Shown: positions 1 through 7,616, numbered from the stretch's first letter. The stretch: DNA of 45,235 nucleotides from an uncultured Bacteroidaceae bacterium (GCA_905236985.1 CAJORF010000094.1:1-45235); one strand, 5' to 3'. Notes: generated from the sequence alone by a model not told the origin. Numbers and translations: made by a program.

Positions 1-728
1 GCCACGGGGTGCTGGAAGCGGGTGGGGTTGGTGGAGTTACCCGTGATGGAGACATCGACGTTCTCGTTCCACAGGATAGCCACGCCCTCACGGACGTCGT
101 CGGCACCGTAGCAGCGCACCTTCAGGCGGCTGGGGTTGTTGCCGTAGGGCACTTCCTTCACAATCTTCAGCTCGGAGGTGTAGTAGTCGAACTGCGTCTG
201 CACATAAGTGAAGCCGTTGATGCGGCTGATGATCTGAGCAGCGTCCTTGCCGAGACCGTTGAGGATGACGCGGAGGGGTTTCTGACGAACCTTATTGGCC
301 ATCTCAGCAATCTTGATAGCACCTTCAGCGGCAGCAAAGCTCTCGTGGCCAGCCAGGAAGGCGAAGCACTCGGTCTCCTCGCGGAGCAGACGGGCGGCGA
401 GGTTACCGTGTCCGATACCCACCTTGCGGTCGTCAGCTACGGAGCCGGGGATGCAGAAGCTCTGCAGGCCGATGCCGATAGCCTCGGCTGCGTCGGCAGC
501 TGTCTTCACGCCCTTCTTGATGGCGATAGCAGCACCGCAGACGTATGCCCACTTGGCATTCTCGAAGCAGATACGCTGTGTCTCCTCACACATCTGGTAG
601 GGATCCACGCCAGCCTTTTCACAAATTTCGTTGGCCTCTTCAATGCTGTTGATGCCATTCTCTTTCAGAGCAGCCAGCACCTGGTTGATACGGCGTTCCT
701 GGCTCTCAAAATAAACTTTTCTAATCAT
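1..728 (-). CDS. GGGtGRT family protein (3' end beyond window)
   Basis: I read 242 codons on the minus strand from the ATG at 728; the gene runs off the left edge without a stop. The product begins MIRKVYFESQERRINQVLAA and resembles the GGGtGRT family (Pfam GGGtGRT), soluble proteins of roughly 330 residues in many anaerobes with no established biochemical role. The glycine-rich motif that names the family would lie in the missing part or near the edge. No signal peptide or membrane segment is visible. It starts 14 bp after the NifU-like gene at 743-1444 and has AGGAGG just upstream of the ATG, so it is almost certainly the second gene of that operon. Pairing with a NifU-like scaffold suggests an Fe-S-linked role, which is inference. 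A long open frame exists on the opposite strand but has no recognisable protein character. Confidence 0.85.
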   Translation of the reverse strand, partial: MIRKVYFESQERRINQVLAALKENGINSIEEANEICEKAGVDPYQMCEETQRICFENAKWAYVCGAAIAIKKGVKTAADAAEAIGIGLQSFCIPGSVADDRKVGIGHGNLAARLLREETECFAFLAGHESFAAAEGAIKIAEMANKVRQKPLRVILNGLGKDAAQIISRINGFTYVQTQFDYYTSELKIVKEVPYGNNPSRLKVRCYGADDVREGVAILWNENVDVSITGNSTNPTRFQHPV

Positions 729-742
729 AGTCGTATCCTCCT

Positions 743-1444
743 TTATTCTTTGCGTGGATCAATAGCCTTCACTGCACCCTGCTCCTCGGTTGTGCGACCA
801 TAGGAACCGGTGAACTTCTTCATAGCCTCGTTGGCATCCATGCCGCCCTTGATGGCTTCCATCATCTTGCCGAGGTGAACGTACTCGTAGCCACAAACCT
901 CGTTGTTCTCATCAAGGAACTGCTTGGTGATGTAACCCTCGGTGAGCTCCAGATAGCGTGTGCCCTTAGCCTTGGTGCCGTAGAGCGTACCCGTCTGAGA
1001 ACGGAGACCCTTGCCGAGGTCCTCGAGACCAGCACCGATAGCGAGACCGCCCTCGGAGAAGGCACTCTGTGTGCGGCCATAGACAATCTGCAGGAAGAGC
1101 TCGCGCATGGCGGTGTTGATCGCATCGCAGACGAGGTCGGTGTTGAGTGCTTCGAGGATGGTCTTGCCGGGGAGAATCTCGCTGGCCATAGCTGCGGAGT
1201 GGGTCATACCCGTGCAACCGATGGTCTCAACGAGTGCTTCCTCGATGACGCCGTCCTTGACGTTGAGGCTCAGCTTGCAAGCACCCTGCTGAGGGGCGCA
1301 CCAACCGATACCGTGAGTGTAACCGGAAATGTCCTTGATTTCTTTTGCCTGAATCCACTTGCCCTCTTCGGGAATGGGTGCAGGTCCATGGTAAGCGCCC
1401 TTGCAGACGCTGCACATGTTTTTGACTTCTGTTGAGTAAATCAT
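743..1444 (-). CDS. NifU-like iron-sulfur cluster assembly scaffold protein
   Basis: The 233-residue product matches the NifU/IscU N-terminal scaffold type that travels with GGGtGRT genes. Cysteines that could hold a cluster or zinc are C11 and C14 (CSVC), C47 and C54, and C75 in IGCTGMTHSAAMASEIL, which corresponds to the first conserved scaffold cysteine region of IscU. It is longer than IscU (about 130 residues), and the C-terminal third is not a recognised NifU thioredoxin-like domain. ATG 1444 is used here; an internal ATG at residue 10 just before the CxxC is possible. It is the promoter-proximal gene of the pair and has a good Bacteroidetes promoter at 1489-1520. It is not a standard isc/suf/nif gene by context: no cysteine desulfurase is nearby. 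Family assignment is fairly sure; client and role are unknown. Confidence 0.82.
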   Translation of the reverse strand: MIYSTEVKNMCSVCKGAYHGPAPIPEEGKWIQAKEIKDISGYTHGIGWCAPQQGACKLSLNVKDGVIEEALVETIGCTGMTHSAAMASEILPGKTILEALNTDLVCDAINTAMRELFLQIVYGRTQSAFSEGGLAIGAGLEDLGKGLRSQTGTLYGTKAKGTRYLELTEGYITKQFLDENNEVCGYEYVHLGKMMEAIKGGMDANEAMKKFTGSYGRTTEEQGAVKAIDPRKE

Positions 1445-1488
1445 AAGTTATGGATTAAAAAAAGGTGTAAAATGATGTCATTACGTCA

Positions 1489-1520
1489 CAAAATTACCGC
1501 GATATTCCGAATCCTCCAAA
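1489..1520 (-). promoter_or_regulatory. Bacteroidetes-type promoter of the NifU-like/GGGtGRT operon
   Basis: On the minus strand there is TTTG (1520-1517), a 20-base spacer, then TAATTTTG (1496-1489). This fits the Bacteroidetes -33/-7 consensus TTTG N19-21 TAnnTTTG exactly. It lies 45 bases before the ATG at 1444. Confidence 0.65.
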
Positions 1521-1559
1521 GGCTTCTTTCATTATTTAAGAACTATTAACAAAAGTGCG

Positions 1560-1590
1560 TTTGCTATTCCATGAGAGTAACCTATCTTTG
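1560..1590 (+). promoter_or_regulatory. Bacteroidetes-type promoter of the C-GCAxxG-C-C gene
   Basis: TTTG at 1560-1563 is followed by a 19-base spacer and TATCTTTG at 1583-1590, a full match to the -33/-7 consensus. It is divergent from the promoter at 1489-1520. Because it overlaps the ATG at 1571, the real translation start must be the later ATG at 1619. Confidence 0.65.
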
Positions 1591-1618
1591 CGGACGAATT
1601 AAGAAAACGATAAGAAAA

Positions 1619-2110
1619 ATGAATCAAGAAGAATTGGATGCGCGGGTGGAGCGTGCCGTAGATTACTTCATGGCGGGCTTTGGTTGTGCCCAGAGTGTTG
1701 TGGCGGCCTTTGCTGACCTGTATGGTTTGGACGAGACGATGGCCAAGCGTATCGCTGCAGGCTTCGGCGGTGGCGTAGGACGGATGCGCATGATGTGCGG
1801 CGCGGTGTCGGGCATCGTGATGCTCGTGGGCCTGGACTGCGGGCAGACCGAAGGCGATGACCGCGAAGGCAAGTCGGCCTGCTACAAGGTGGTACAACAG
1901 TTGCTCGAACGCTCGAAGCAGGAAAATGGCAGCCTGATATGCGCAGAGATATTAGGTATCAAAGGACAAGAGAAGGCACTTTGTACCTACGAGGCCTCGC
2001 CGCGAACAGCGGAATACTACAAGACACGCCCCTGCGCTGCTAAGGTGGAAAGTGCCGCCCGCATCTTTGCCGACTACCTCAAGAAAAAAACGATCTCCCA
2101 ACCCTGTTAG
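1619..2110 (+). CDS. C-GCAxxG-C-C family redox-type protein
   Basis: The 163-residue product carries the spaced cysteine motifs of the C_GCAxxG_C_C family: FGCAQSV near residue 22, MCGAVSG near residue 60, ICAEIL near residue 107 and RPCAAKV near residue 137. The family is small, soluble and often found beside redox or metal-handling genes; the cysteines are thought to bind a metal or cluster, but no reaction is established. I chose ATG 1619 because the earlier ATG at 1571 lies inside the promoter. It is divergently transcribed from the NifU-like/GGGtGRT operon with 174 bp between the start codons, which may mean shared physiology (inference). A run of seven G begins at the last base of the stop codon. 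The mrp gene converges 16 bp downstream. Confidence 0.85.
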   Translation: MNQEELDARVERAVDYFMAGFGCAQSVVAAFADLYGLDETMAKRIAAGFGGGVGRMRMMCGAVSGIVMLVGLDCGQTEGDDREGKSACYKVVQQLLERSKQENGSLICAEILGIKGQEKALCTYEASPRTAEYYKTRPCAAKVESAARIFADYLKKKTISQPC

Positions 2111-2126
2111 GGGGGGAGATAGGTTA

Positions 2127-3227
2127 TTAGTGAGTTTCGACAATCTTTGTCCGTTCCTGCTCAGCGTTGCGACGGTCAATTTGTGTGATGACGCGCGCTG
2201 CGAGCATGAGGAAAGCGTTGCCAGTGGGTGTCTCGGGATGGAGGACGGCAGGCTCGCCGGCATCACCGCTCTCACACACGCTCTGCACGAGAGGGATCTG
2301 CGCCAAAAGGGGATAGCCAGTCTCTTCAGCCAATTGTTTCACACCCTCGCGCCCAAAGATGAAGTAGCGGTTGTTGGGTAACTCAGCAGGCGTGAACCAA
2401 CTCATGTTCTCGACGAGTCCGAGGATGGGGACATTCACCTTCTCGTTGGTGTACATATTCAATCCCTTGCGTGCATCAGCGAGGGCTACCTGCTGGGGTG
2501 TCGAGACGATGAGGGCTCCCGTGATGGGCAGCGTCTGGACAAGGGTCAGATGGATGTCGCTTGTGCCGGGAGGCGTGTCAAGGATGAAATAGTCGAGCTC
2601 GCCCCACAAGGCTTCGCCGATGAGTTGCTTCAGCGCGTTGGAAGCCATACCGCCACGCCAAAGCATCGGAACGTCAGGATTGACAAAGAAACCGATGGAC
2701 AGCATCTTGACGCCATATTTCTCAATGGGAACGATCATCGCCTTGCCATCAATCTCCTCGCTGTAGGGTTGCTCACGCTCAACGTTGAACATCTTTGGCA
2801 TCGAGGGGCCAAAGATGTCGCAGTCGAGCAGTCCCACGCGGTGGCCGAGGCGTGCAAGACCGATGGCCAGATTGGCTGCTACAGTACTCTTGCCAACACC
2901 ACCTTTGCCCGAAGAGACTGCGATGATGTTGCCGAAACCCTCGAAGCTCGGAGCACTTGAGGGAGTGCTCCGAGCTTCGACAGCTTTCACTTTAATATCC
3001 ACCTCCACATCCTTTGACACGAAAGCATGAATGGCCGCTTCGGAAGCCTTGACCAATGATTTGGAGAAAGGATTTGTAGGTTTGTCAAAGATGAGGGAGA
3101 AGGAGACGTGCAAGCCACTGATGCGCATGTCGTCCTCCACCATACCCATCTCCACAATATTCTTGCCCGTGCCTGGATAGCGCACGGTCTTGAGGGCATC
3201 GATGATGAGTTGTGGGTAGAGAGTCAT
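2127..3227 (-). CDS. mrp: Mrp/NBP35-family P-loop ATPase (Fe-S carrier type)
   Basis: The 366-residue protein has an N-terminal MIP18/DUF59 domain (about residues 5-85), a short Ser/Pro linker, then the Mrp/ApbC ATPase domain. The deviant Walker A GKGGVGKST is at 107-115, and LLDCDIFGPSMPKMF and DTPPGTSDIHLTL follow as expected. Family members (ApbC, Ind1, NBP35) bind and transfer [4Fe-4S] clusters. The CxxC pair that bridges the cluster in ApbC/NBP35 is not seen: the equivalent region reads ENMSWFTPAELPNNRYF. Loss of this motif is my reading and is probably shared with related Bacteroidetes proteins. The gene converges on the C-GCAxxG-C-C gene and is divergent from rnhB. A -7 box lies at 3266-3273. 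Confidence 0.93.
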   Translation of the reverse strand: MTLYPQLIIDALKTVRYPGTGKNIVEMGMVEDDMRISGLHVSFSLIFDKPTNPFSKSLVKASEAAIHAFVSKDVEVDIKVKAVEARSTPSSAPSFEGFGNIIAVSSGKGGVGKSTVAANLAIGLARLGHRVGLLDCDIFGPSMPKMFNVEREQPYSEEIDGKAMIVPIEKYGVKMLSIGFFVNPDVPMLWRGGMASNALKQLIGEALWGELDYFILDTPPGTSDIHLTLVQTLPITGALIVSTPQQVALADARKGLNMYTNEKVNVPILGLVENMSWFTPAELPNNRYFIFGREGVKQLAEETGYPLLAQIPLVQSVCESGDAGEPAVLHPETPTGNAFLMLAARVITQIDRRNAEQERTKIVETH

Positions 3228-3265
3228 TAGAAAGAGTGAAAAGTGAAGAGTTGAACTTTTGGGTG

Positions 3266-3273
3266 CAAAGTTA
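3266..3273 (-). promoter_or_regulatory. -7 box of the mrp promoter
   Basis: TAACTTTG on the minus strand fits TAnnTTTG and lies 39 bases before the mrp ATG. No TTTG at the standard distance is visible, so only the -7 element is supported. Confidence 0.45.
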
Positions 3274-3316
3274 GTAAAAACTTTCTACTTTCATCCATCA
3301 ACTCTCAACTTTTTAT

Positions 3317-3324
3317 TACCTTTG
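3317..3324 (+). promoter_or_regulatory. -7 box of the rnhB promoter
   Basis: TACCTTTG fits TAnnTTTG, 36 bases before the rnhB ATG at 3361. It places the transcription start downstream of the earlier in-frame codons and so supports ATG 3361. No consensus -33 element is visible. Confidence 0.5.
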
Positions 3325-3360
3325 CCCCCAAAAAGGGGAAAAAGAAGAGAAAAGTTCATC

Positions 3361-3960
3361 ATGTTAAAGCGTTTTCATACAGAAGGTGTTATCGAGGCTG
3401 GCTGCGACGAGGCTGGCCGTGGCTGTCTGGCAGGACCTGTGATGGCTGCCGCCGTCATCCTGCCTCCCGACTTCAACAACGATGTGCTCAACGACTCGAA
3501 GCAGCTGACAGAACGACAGCGTTACGCGCTACGTGAGGTCATAGAACGCGAAGCGGTCGCTTGGGCTGTGGCAGAGTGTTCGCCCGAGGAGATTGACCGG
3601 TTGAACATCCTGCGGTGTTCTATTCTCGCTATGCAACGCGCGGTGGAACAGCTCCGCGTGCAGCCCCAGCACCTGATCATCGACGGCAATCGCTGGTACA
3701 GTTATCCCATCCCAGCTGACACGATTGTCAAAGGCGATGCCACCTATATGAGTATTGCTGCCGCCAGCATTTTGGCTAAGACCTATCGTGACGACCGTAT
3801 GCGGACGCTGGCTTTGGACTATCCAGAGTACGGCTGGGACAGGAATGTAGGCTATCCCTCAAAAGCGCACCGTGACGCTATACGAAAGTATGGTCCTACG
3901 CCTCATCACCGCATGACCTTCCGTCTGCTACCCGAGGAACAGTTGACATTTGATTTCTAA
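3361..3960 (+). CDS. rnhB: Ribonuclease HII
   Basis: RNase HII cleaves the RNA strand of RNA-DNA hybrids and removes single ribonucleotides from DNA. The 199-residue product has the family length and the catalytic acidic set: D16 and E17 in GCDEAGRG, D108 in LIIDGNRW, and D126 in KGDATY. The GRG motif and the C-terminal GYPSKAH and GPTPHHR motifs are typical of RNase HII and separate it from HIII. I chose ATG 3361 because the open frame upstream runs through the promoter box at 3317. It is divergent from mrp. Its 3' end overlaps, in the opposite direction, the tail of a degraded minus-strand reading frame (3896-4198). Confidence 0.96.
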   Translation: MLKRFHTEGVIEAGCDEAGRGCLAGPVMAAAVILPPDFNNDVLNDSKQLTERQRYALREVIEREAVAWAVAECSPEEIDRLNILRCSILAMQRAVEQLRVQPQHLIIDGNRWYSYPIPADTIVKGDATYMSIAAASILAKTYRDDRMRTLALDYPEYGWDRNVGYPSKAHRDAIRKYGPTPHHRMTFRLLPEEQLTFDF

Positions 3961-4198
3961 GACCTGCTTCCCCGCTCGATGCGGCATTGTAGTAGAACAT
4001 CTGCTTGACGGCGTTCTGGATGAACTACCAGTACGCCCGCAACGATGCAGAGGCATGCGCCTTGTCGAAGTGCTGGGAGTAGCTGATCATCGGACGGTGG
4101 ACGTGACCATTACGCAGTTCCGTATTTCCGATGCTGACAAACATAGGATTACAGTCATCCGTGCGATTGGCCAATGCCTCAAGTTCCGGAAGGGTCAT
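3896..4198 (-). pseudogene. Small unknown gene interrupted by an in-frame TAG
   Basis: On the minus strand ATG 4198 opens a 57-codon frame with natural-looking protein text: MTLPELEALANRTDDCNPMF, then SIGNTELRNGHVHRPMISYS, and so on to RAYW. A TAG at 4027-4025 interrupts it. Past the TAG the same frame runs on as FIQNAVKQMFYYNAASSGEA and ends at 3896, the last 65 bases antisense to rnhB. A single CAG to TAG change would explain the stop. A TAA lies two codons before the ATG, so no longer N-terminus is possible without another lesion. I do not recognise the family. The competing plus-strand frame across the same bases (3950-4237) reads as noise. It could be a pseudogene, a short functional 57-residue protein, or a readthrough gene. 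Nothing else is seen between rnhB and rsgA. Confidence 0.45.
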
Positions 4199-4241
4199 CC
4201 TTTAGGAATATCCCACCGAGATACGCCACAACTGTAGGGGC

Positions 4242-5216
4242 TTATCGGTATTTGCGTTCGTCCTCGTCATCGAGCATCGAGAGGTAGGAACGGTAGCGGC
4301 TCTCGGCGATCTCGTGGGCCGAGAGGGCTGTAAGCACGGCACATCCAGGTTCGTGGGTGTGGGTGCAGTTGCCAAATCGACAGTCGTGGCCGATGGCGAA
4401 GATCTCGCGGAAGTAATGGCTGACTTCCTGACGTTGGAAGTCGAAGGTGCCGAAGCCGCGTATGCCGGGTGTGTCGATGATGTGACCTGGATTCACGGCG
4501 ATGGAATCGCCGCACACAGCAGGCAGGTCATACATTTCGGAGAAGGTGGTGGTGTGCTGTCCCTGGTCATGTGCGGTACTCAGCTCGGCAGTCTTGGCAC
4601 AGGCTTCGGGGATGAGGCGGTTGAGGAGTGTGCTCTTGCCAACTCCGCTATTGCCGCTGAAGAGGGTTGTCTTGCCACGAAGTTCGGCAAGGAGTTCGTC
4701 GAGACCTTCACCGGTGGCTGCAGAGACGGCGAGACAAGTGTAGCCAAGGAGGCGGTAGAGCGCGATGATGCCATCAAGGTAGCGAAGGTCATCTTCATCG
4801 TAGAGATCCACCTTATTAAATATAAGAATTGCGGGCACGCGATAGGCTTCGGCAGAGGCAAGGAAGCGGTCGATGAAGGTGGTGGAGGTCTCAGGATGAG
4901 CAATGGTGACAACGAGGCCCGCAAGATCGACGTTGGCAGCGATGATGTGACTCTGCTTGGAGAGATTGGATGCGCGGCGGATGATGTAGTTACGACGATC
5001 GAGGATGTCAGTGATGAGGGCGTAGGCAACCGACGGTGACTGGTCGGGCACTGTGGCCGAAGGGGCGATTTCCACCCAGTCGCCGACGGCGACGGGATTG
5101 GTGGAGCGGATGCCACGGAGGCGGAAGTTGCCCTTCACCTTACATGCGAAAAGCTGGCCGTCGTCCGTGCGGACGTCGTACCAGCTTCCAGTATTGCGGA
5201 CAACAAGACCCTTCAT
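4242..5216 (-). CDS. rsgA: Ribosome small-subunit-dependent GTPase A
   Basis: RsgA (YjeQ) is a checkpoint GTPase in late 30S subunit maturation. The 324-residue product shows an N-terminal OB fold (about 1-65) and the circularly permuted GTPase order: G4 NKVD at 134-137, then G1 GNSGVGKST at 188-196, then G3 DTPG at 248-251. The C-terminal zinc motif has C279, C284, H286 and C292. The frame is open up to 5264, but I chose ATG 5216 (MKGLVVRNTGSWYDV) because the family begins there and the extra 16 residues are read from the low-complexity spacer. It lies downstream of frr, 70 bp away, and probably shares its promoter. Confidence 0.95.
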   Translation of the reverse strand: MKGLVVRNTGSWYDVRTDDGQLFACKVKGNFRLRGIRSTNPVAVGDWVEIAPSATVPDQSPSVAYALITDILDRRNYIIRRASNLSKQSHIIAANVDLAGLVVTIAHPETSTTFIDRFLASAEAYRVPAILIFNKVDLYDEDDLRYLDGIIALYRLLGYTCLAVSAATGEGLDELLAELRGKTTLFSGNSGVGKSTLLNRLIPEACAKTAELSTAHDQGQHTTTFSEMYDLPAVCGDSIAVNPGHIIDTPGIRGFGTFDFQRQEVSHYFREIFAIGHDCRFGNCTHTHEPGCAVLTALSAHEIAESRYRSYLSMLDDEDERKYR

Positions 5217-5286
5217 GAAGGAAAGAAAAGTGAAAAATGAAAGAATGAAAAAAGGATTCTTCACTTTTCACTTTTTCATTATTCAT
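5217..5286. repeat. A-rich spacer with inverted GTGAAAAATGAA-type repeats
   Basis: The whole frr-rsgA spacer is built from short repeats. On the plus strand one half reads GAAAAGTGAAAAATGAAAG and the other TTCACTTTTCACTTTTTCAT, with a perfect 10-bp inverted pair at 5225-5234 and 5260-5269. Similar text occurs at 3228-3252, 6857-6885, 7617-7650 and, in complement, 42005-42032. Confidence 0.6.
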
Positions 5287-5847
5287 TTAAACCGTCATGA
5301 TCTCCTTCTCTTTGGCGGCGAGCAATTCGTCAATCTTCTTGATGAACTTGTCGTGCATCTTCTGGAGTTCGGTCTCGCCGTCTTTTTGGAAGTCTTCGCT
5401 GAGCCCATCCTTGACGGCCTTCTTGAGCTGCTCGTTGCCGTCGCGACGTGCGTTGCGCACGCTGACCTTAGCCTGCTCCCCTTCCTTGCCGCACTGCTTG
5501 TTGAGTTGCTTACGACGCTCCTCGGTGAGGGGTGGAATGCCGATGCGGATGATCTCGCCGTTGTTTTCGGGCATTATGCCGAGGTCGCTGTTGATGATGG
5601 CTTTCTCGATGACCTTGAACATCGACTTGTCCCAGGGCTTAATGCTGATCGTGCGAGCGTCGGGCGTGGTGACAGCGGCGCACTGGTTGATGGGAACCAT
5701 TGAACCATAGTTATCGACACGTATGCCGTCAAGCAGCTTGACGTTCGCCTTGCCGGCACGGATGTGCGAGAGCGCATCTTCGAGGTACATCACAGCCTCT
5801 TCCATGCGTTCGTCGGCTGCGCTGAGGATTTCTTTGTAGTCTGCCAT
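5287..5847 (-). CDS. frr: Ribosome recycling factor
   Basis: RRF works with EF-G to split post-termination ribosomes. The 186-residue length is exactly typical, and the text is characteristic throughout: [20 protein letters not shown] near the start, [14 protein letters not shown] mid-protein, [32 protein letters not shown], and the helical C-terminal half that packs into the three-helix bundle. ATG 5847 is the only sensible start. It heads a likely two-gene unit frr-rsgA, both acting on the ribosome; pyrH or tsf are not adjacent here. A -7 box lies at 5923-5930. Confidence 0.97.
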   Translation of the reverse strand: MADYKEILSAADERMEEAVMYLEDALSHIRAGKANVKLLDGIRVDNYGSMVPINQCAAVTTPDARTISIKPWDKSMFKVIEKAIINSDLGIMPENNGEIIRIGIPPLTEERRKQLNKQCGKEGEQAKVSVRNARRDGNEQLKKAVKDGLSEDFQKDGETELQKMHDKFIKKIDELLAAKEKEIMTV

Positions 5848-5922
5848 ATCTTTTTATGTTGAAAGTTGAAGAGTAGAATGTTGAAATGTAGAAAATTGTA
5901 GGTTTTCTCCTTTATTCGGCGA

Positions 5923-5930
5923 CAAAGATA
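5923..5930 (-). promoter_or_regulatory. -7 box of the frr promoter
   Basis: TATCTTTG on the minus strand fits TAnnTTTG, 75 bases before the frr ATG. The only nearby -33-like word is CTTG at 5950-5947 with a 16-base spacer, shorter than usual. The remaining spacer up to the VTC gene (5848-6058) holds AAGTTGAA-type repeats and the divergent promoter at 6027. Confidence 0.45.
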
Positions 5931-6026
5931 AAGGTTTTCGTCGATACAAGAAGCGTTTTTATTGAAAAAAGTATGTTAAATGCATAAAAACTTCCAACTT
6001 TAAACGCTAAACTTTAAACTTTTCCT

Positions 6027-6034
6027 TATATTTG
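6027..6034 (+). promoter_or_regulatory. -7 box of the VTC-DUF4956 gene cluster promoter
   Basis: TATATTTG fits TAnnTTTG and lies 24 bases before ATG 6059. An in-frame TTG at 6032 overlaps this box and so is unlikely to be the start. No clear -33 TTTG is seen. Confidence 0.5.
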
Positions 6035-6058
6035 CACCCGAAATCATTACTTTATGCA

Positions 6059-6856
6059 ATGACTAAATCCGATCAGAGCATCAACCATTGGCTCGCACAG
6101 TTGCCGCCAATCTCTCTCGACGAAATGAGCGGCATCAAGCTGATGAACCGCACAGACACAAAGTTCGTGACCAACAAGCAGAAGTTGGTCGAACTGCTGG
6201 AGTTGGCACAAGGCGAGTATTATGTCCAGCAAATTGAGGGCTCTCGCATCGCCAACTACCGTACGGTTTATTGGGACACGCCTTGGCACCGCTTCTTTCT
6301 GGAACATCATAACGGTCGTGCACCCCGTCAGAAGATACGTGTGCGCACCTATCTCGACTCTGATCTCACCTTCTTGGAGGTAAAGACCAAGAACAACCAC
6401 GGTCGCACAAAGAAAAAACGCATCACCGTGGCTTCGCAGGAGTTACAGAGTCTGGTGGAAGCTGGTGGCGATGAGTTCGTATGCAAACTGACTGGTATTA
6501 CGACTGCTGACATCATCCCCACGGTTCAGAACCAATTCCAGCGTATCACCCTTGTGAACAAAGGCAAGACAGAGCGTCTGACCATCGACTTCAACGTAGC
6601 ATTCCATAACTACGAGACAGACTCCGATGCCGAGACGGGCAATCTTGTCATCATCGAGTTGAAACGCGACGGAAATGTATTCTCACCGATTTTGGACAAG
6701 CTACGCACATTGCGCATCAAGCCTTCGGGCTTCTCGAAGTACTGTATCGGCTCCGTCATCACCAACAACGCGCTCAAGCATAACATCTTTAAGAAAAAGA
6801 TGATTCGAATACGGAAGTATGTCGGACATCAACTGCCGTTTCAAAGCAAAGCGTGA
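6059..6856 (+). CDS. VTC-domain polyphosphate-polymerase-like protein
   Basis: The 265-residue product is a single VTC (CYTH/triphosphate-tunnel) domain like the catalytic part of yeast Vtc4, which makes polyphosphate from ATP. Tunnel-type motifs in order are LMNRTDTKFVT near residue 30, YRTVYWDTP near 67, RQKIRVRTY near 90, FLEVKTK near 104 with the basic KKKR after it, RLTIDFN near 180, and VIIELKRDG near 200. The acidic residues (FLEVK, VIIEL) are the expected metal ligands. It has no membrane anchor of its own, and the next gene is a DUF4956 membrane protein, an association seen widely for bacterial VTC genes. Whether it makes polyphosphate here is untested; another phosphoryl or nucleotidyl substrate is possible. 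The start is ATG 6059, after the promoter box. Confidence 0.88.
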   Translation: MTKSDQSINHWLAQLPPISLDEMSGIKLMNRTDTKFVTNKQKLVELLELAQGEYYVQQIEGSRIANYRTVYWDTPWHRFFLEHHNGRAPRQKIRVRTYLDSDLTFLEVKTKNNHGRTKKKRITVASQELQSLVEAGGDEFVCKLTGITTADIIPTVQNQFQRITLVNKGKTERLTIDFNVAFHNYETDSDAETGNLVIIELKRDGNVFSPILDKLRTLRIKPSGFSKYCIGSVITNNALKHNIFKKKMIRIRKYVGHQLPFQSKA

Positions 6857-6902
6857 AAAGTGAAGAATGAAAAAGTGAAAAATTAAATAATACTTTAACA
6901 AA

Positions 6903-7616
6903 ATGGATTTTACACAGATTAACAATGAACTTGGTAACTTATTTGGCGTCACCTTGTTCGACCCCCAGCAGTTCATCTCACTGGTGATTCGCTTCATCAT
7001 CAATCTGATCGTGGTGAGTGTCATTGCCCGCAAGTTCTACTTCCCCCACAGCCGCCGTCGCGACTATACATTCATCTTCATTCTGATGGCAATGAGCATC
7101 TTCCTGCTCGTGAGCCTGATGGAGGGCGGCGGTATGCAATTAGGCGCTGCCATGGGTCTGTTTGCCATCTTCGGCATCATGCGTTTCCGCACAGAAGCCG
7201 TGCCCATCCGTGAGATGACATATCTGTTCATGCTCATTGCCTTGAGTGTCATCAACGCTCTGGCACACGCCGACTACCACCCAAAGGCTTTGTACTGGGA
7301 CGGCGTTGGCATCGTCACCATCCTCTTCGTGAACATCGTGTTCGTGATTATGGCTTGGATCTTCGAGAATTCCAAGGTGATGAGTCAGGAGTGCTCCAAG
7401 ATTATCCTCTACGACAACGTCAACCTCATTGCTCCCGACAAACGCGAGGAACTGAAAGCTGATCTCGAAAAGCGCACGGGGTTGAAGATCAAACGCCTCG
7501 AAATAGGCTTGCTCGACTATTTGAAGGATAGTGCTATGATACGTATCTTCTACGAGGATCCCGAAGACGTGGGCAATAGCATCGCTCGCTTCGGACGTAT
7601 GCCCAAGGAGATTTAG
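6903..7616 (+). CDS. DUF4956 membrane protein
   Basis: The 237-residue product is a DUF4956 protein. Hydrophobic segments are at about residues 22-42, 54-72, 79-92, 104-120 and 133-152. A cytosolic C-terminal domain of about 80 residues follows, containing the ferredoxin-like-looking stretch VNLIAPDKREELKADLEKRT. The most conserved-looking piece is GLFAIFGIMRFRTEAVPIRE between segments 3 and 4. Its function is not known. Genes of this type sit next to VTC-domain genes in Firmicutes and Bacteroidetes, often with CotH kinases, so it probably forms a membrane complex with the product at 6059 (inference). It is 46 bp after the VTC gene across a GTGAAAAATGAA-type spacer, and 34 bp before the next gene. 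Confidence 0.9.
   Translation: MDFTQINNELGNLFGVTLFDPQQFISLVIRFIINLIVVSVIARKFYFPHSRRRDYTFIFILMAMSIFLLVSLMEGGGMQLGAAMGLFAIFGIMRFRTEAVPIREMTYLFMLIALSVINALAHADYHPKALYWDGVGIVTILFVNIVFVIMAWIFENSKVMSQECSKIILYDNVNLIAPDKREELKADLEKRTGLKIKRLEIGLLDYLKDSAMIRIFYEDPEDVGNSIARFGRMPKEI

Noticed and set aside
9..803. Long plus-strand open frame at the left end
   Set aside because: It is antisense to the GGGtGRT gene, which has family-like protein text on the minus strand, a Shine-Dalgarno site and a promoter-bearing partner gene. The plus-strand translation has no recognisable character.
875..1435. 186-codon plus-strand frame opposite the NifU-like gene
   Set aside because: It is a codon-bias shadow of the real gene at 743-1444; cysteine motifs and family match are on the minus strand.
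2108..2116. G-run after the C-GCAxxG-C-C gene as a phase-variation tract
   Set aside because: It begins at the last base of the stop codon and lies in a short convergent gap, so length change would not alter either protein or a promoter.
3950..4237. 95-codon plus-strand frame after rnhB
   Set aside because: It overlaps the rnhB end, has no promoter or family-like text, and lies opposite a minus-strand frame that reads much more like a protein.
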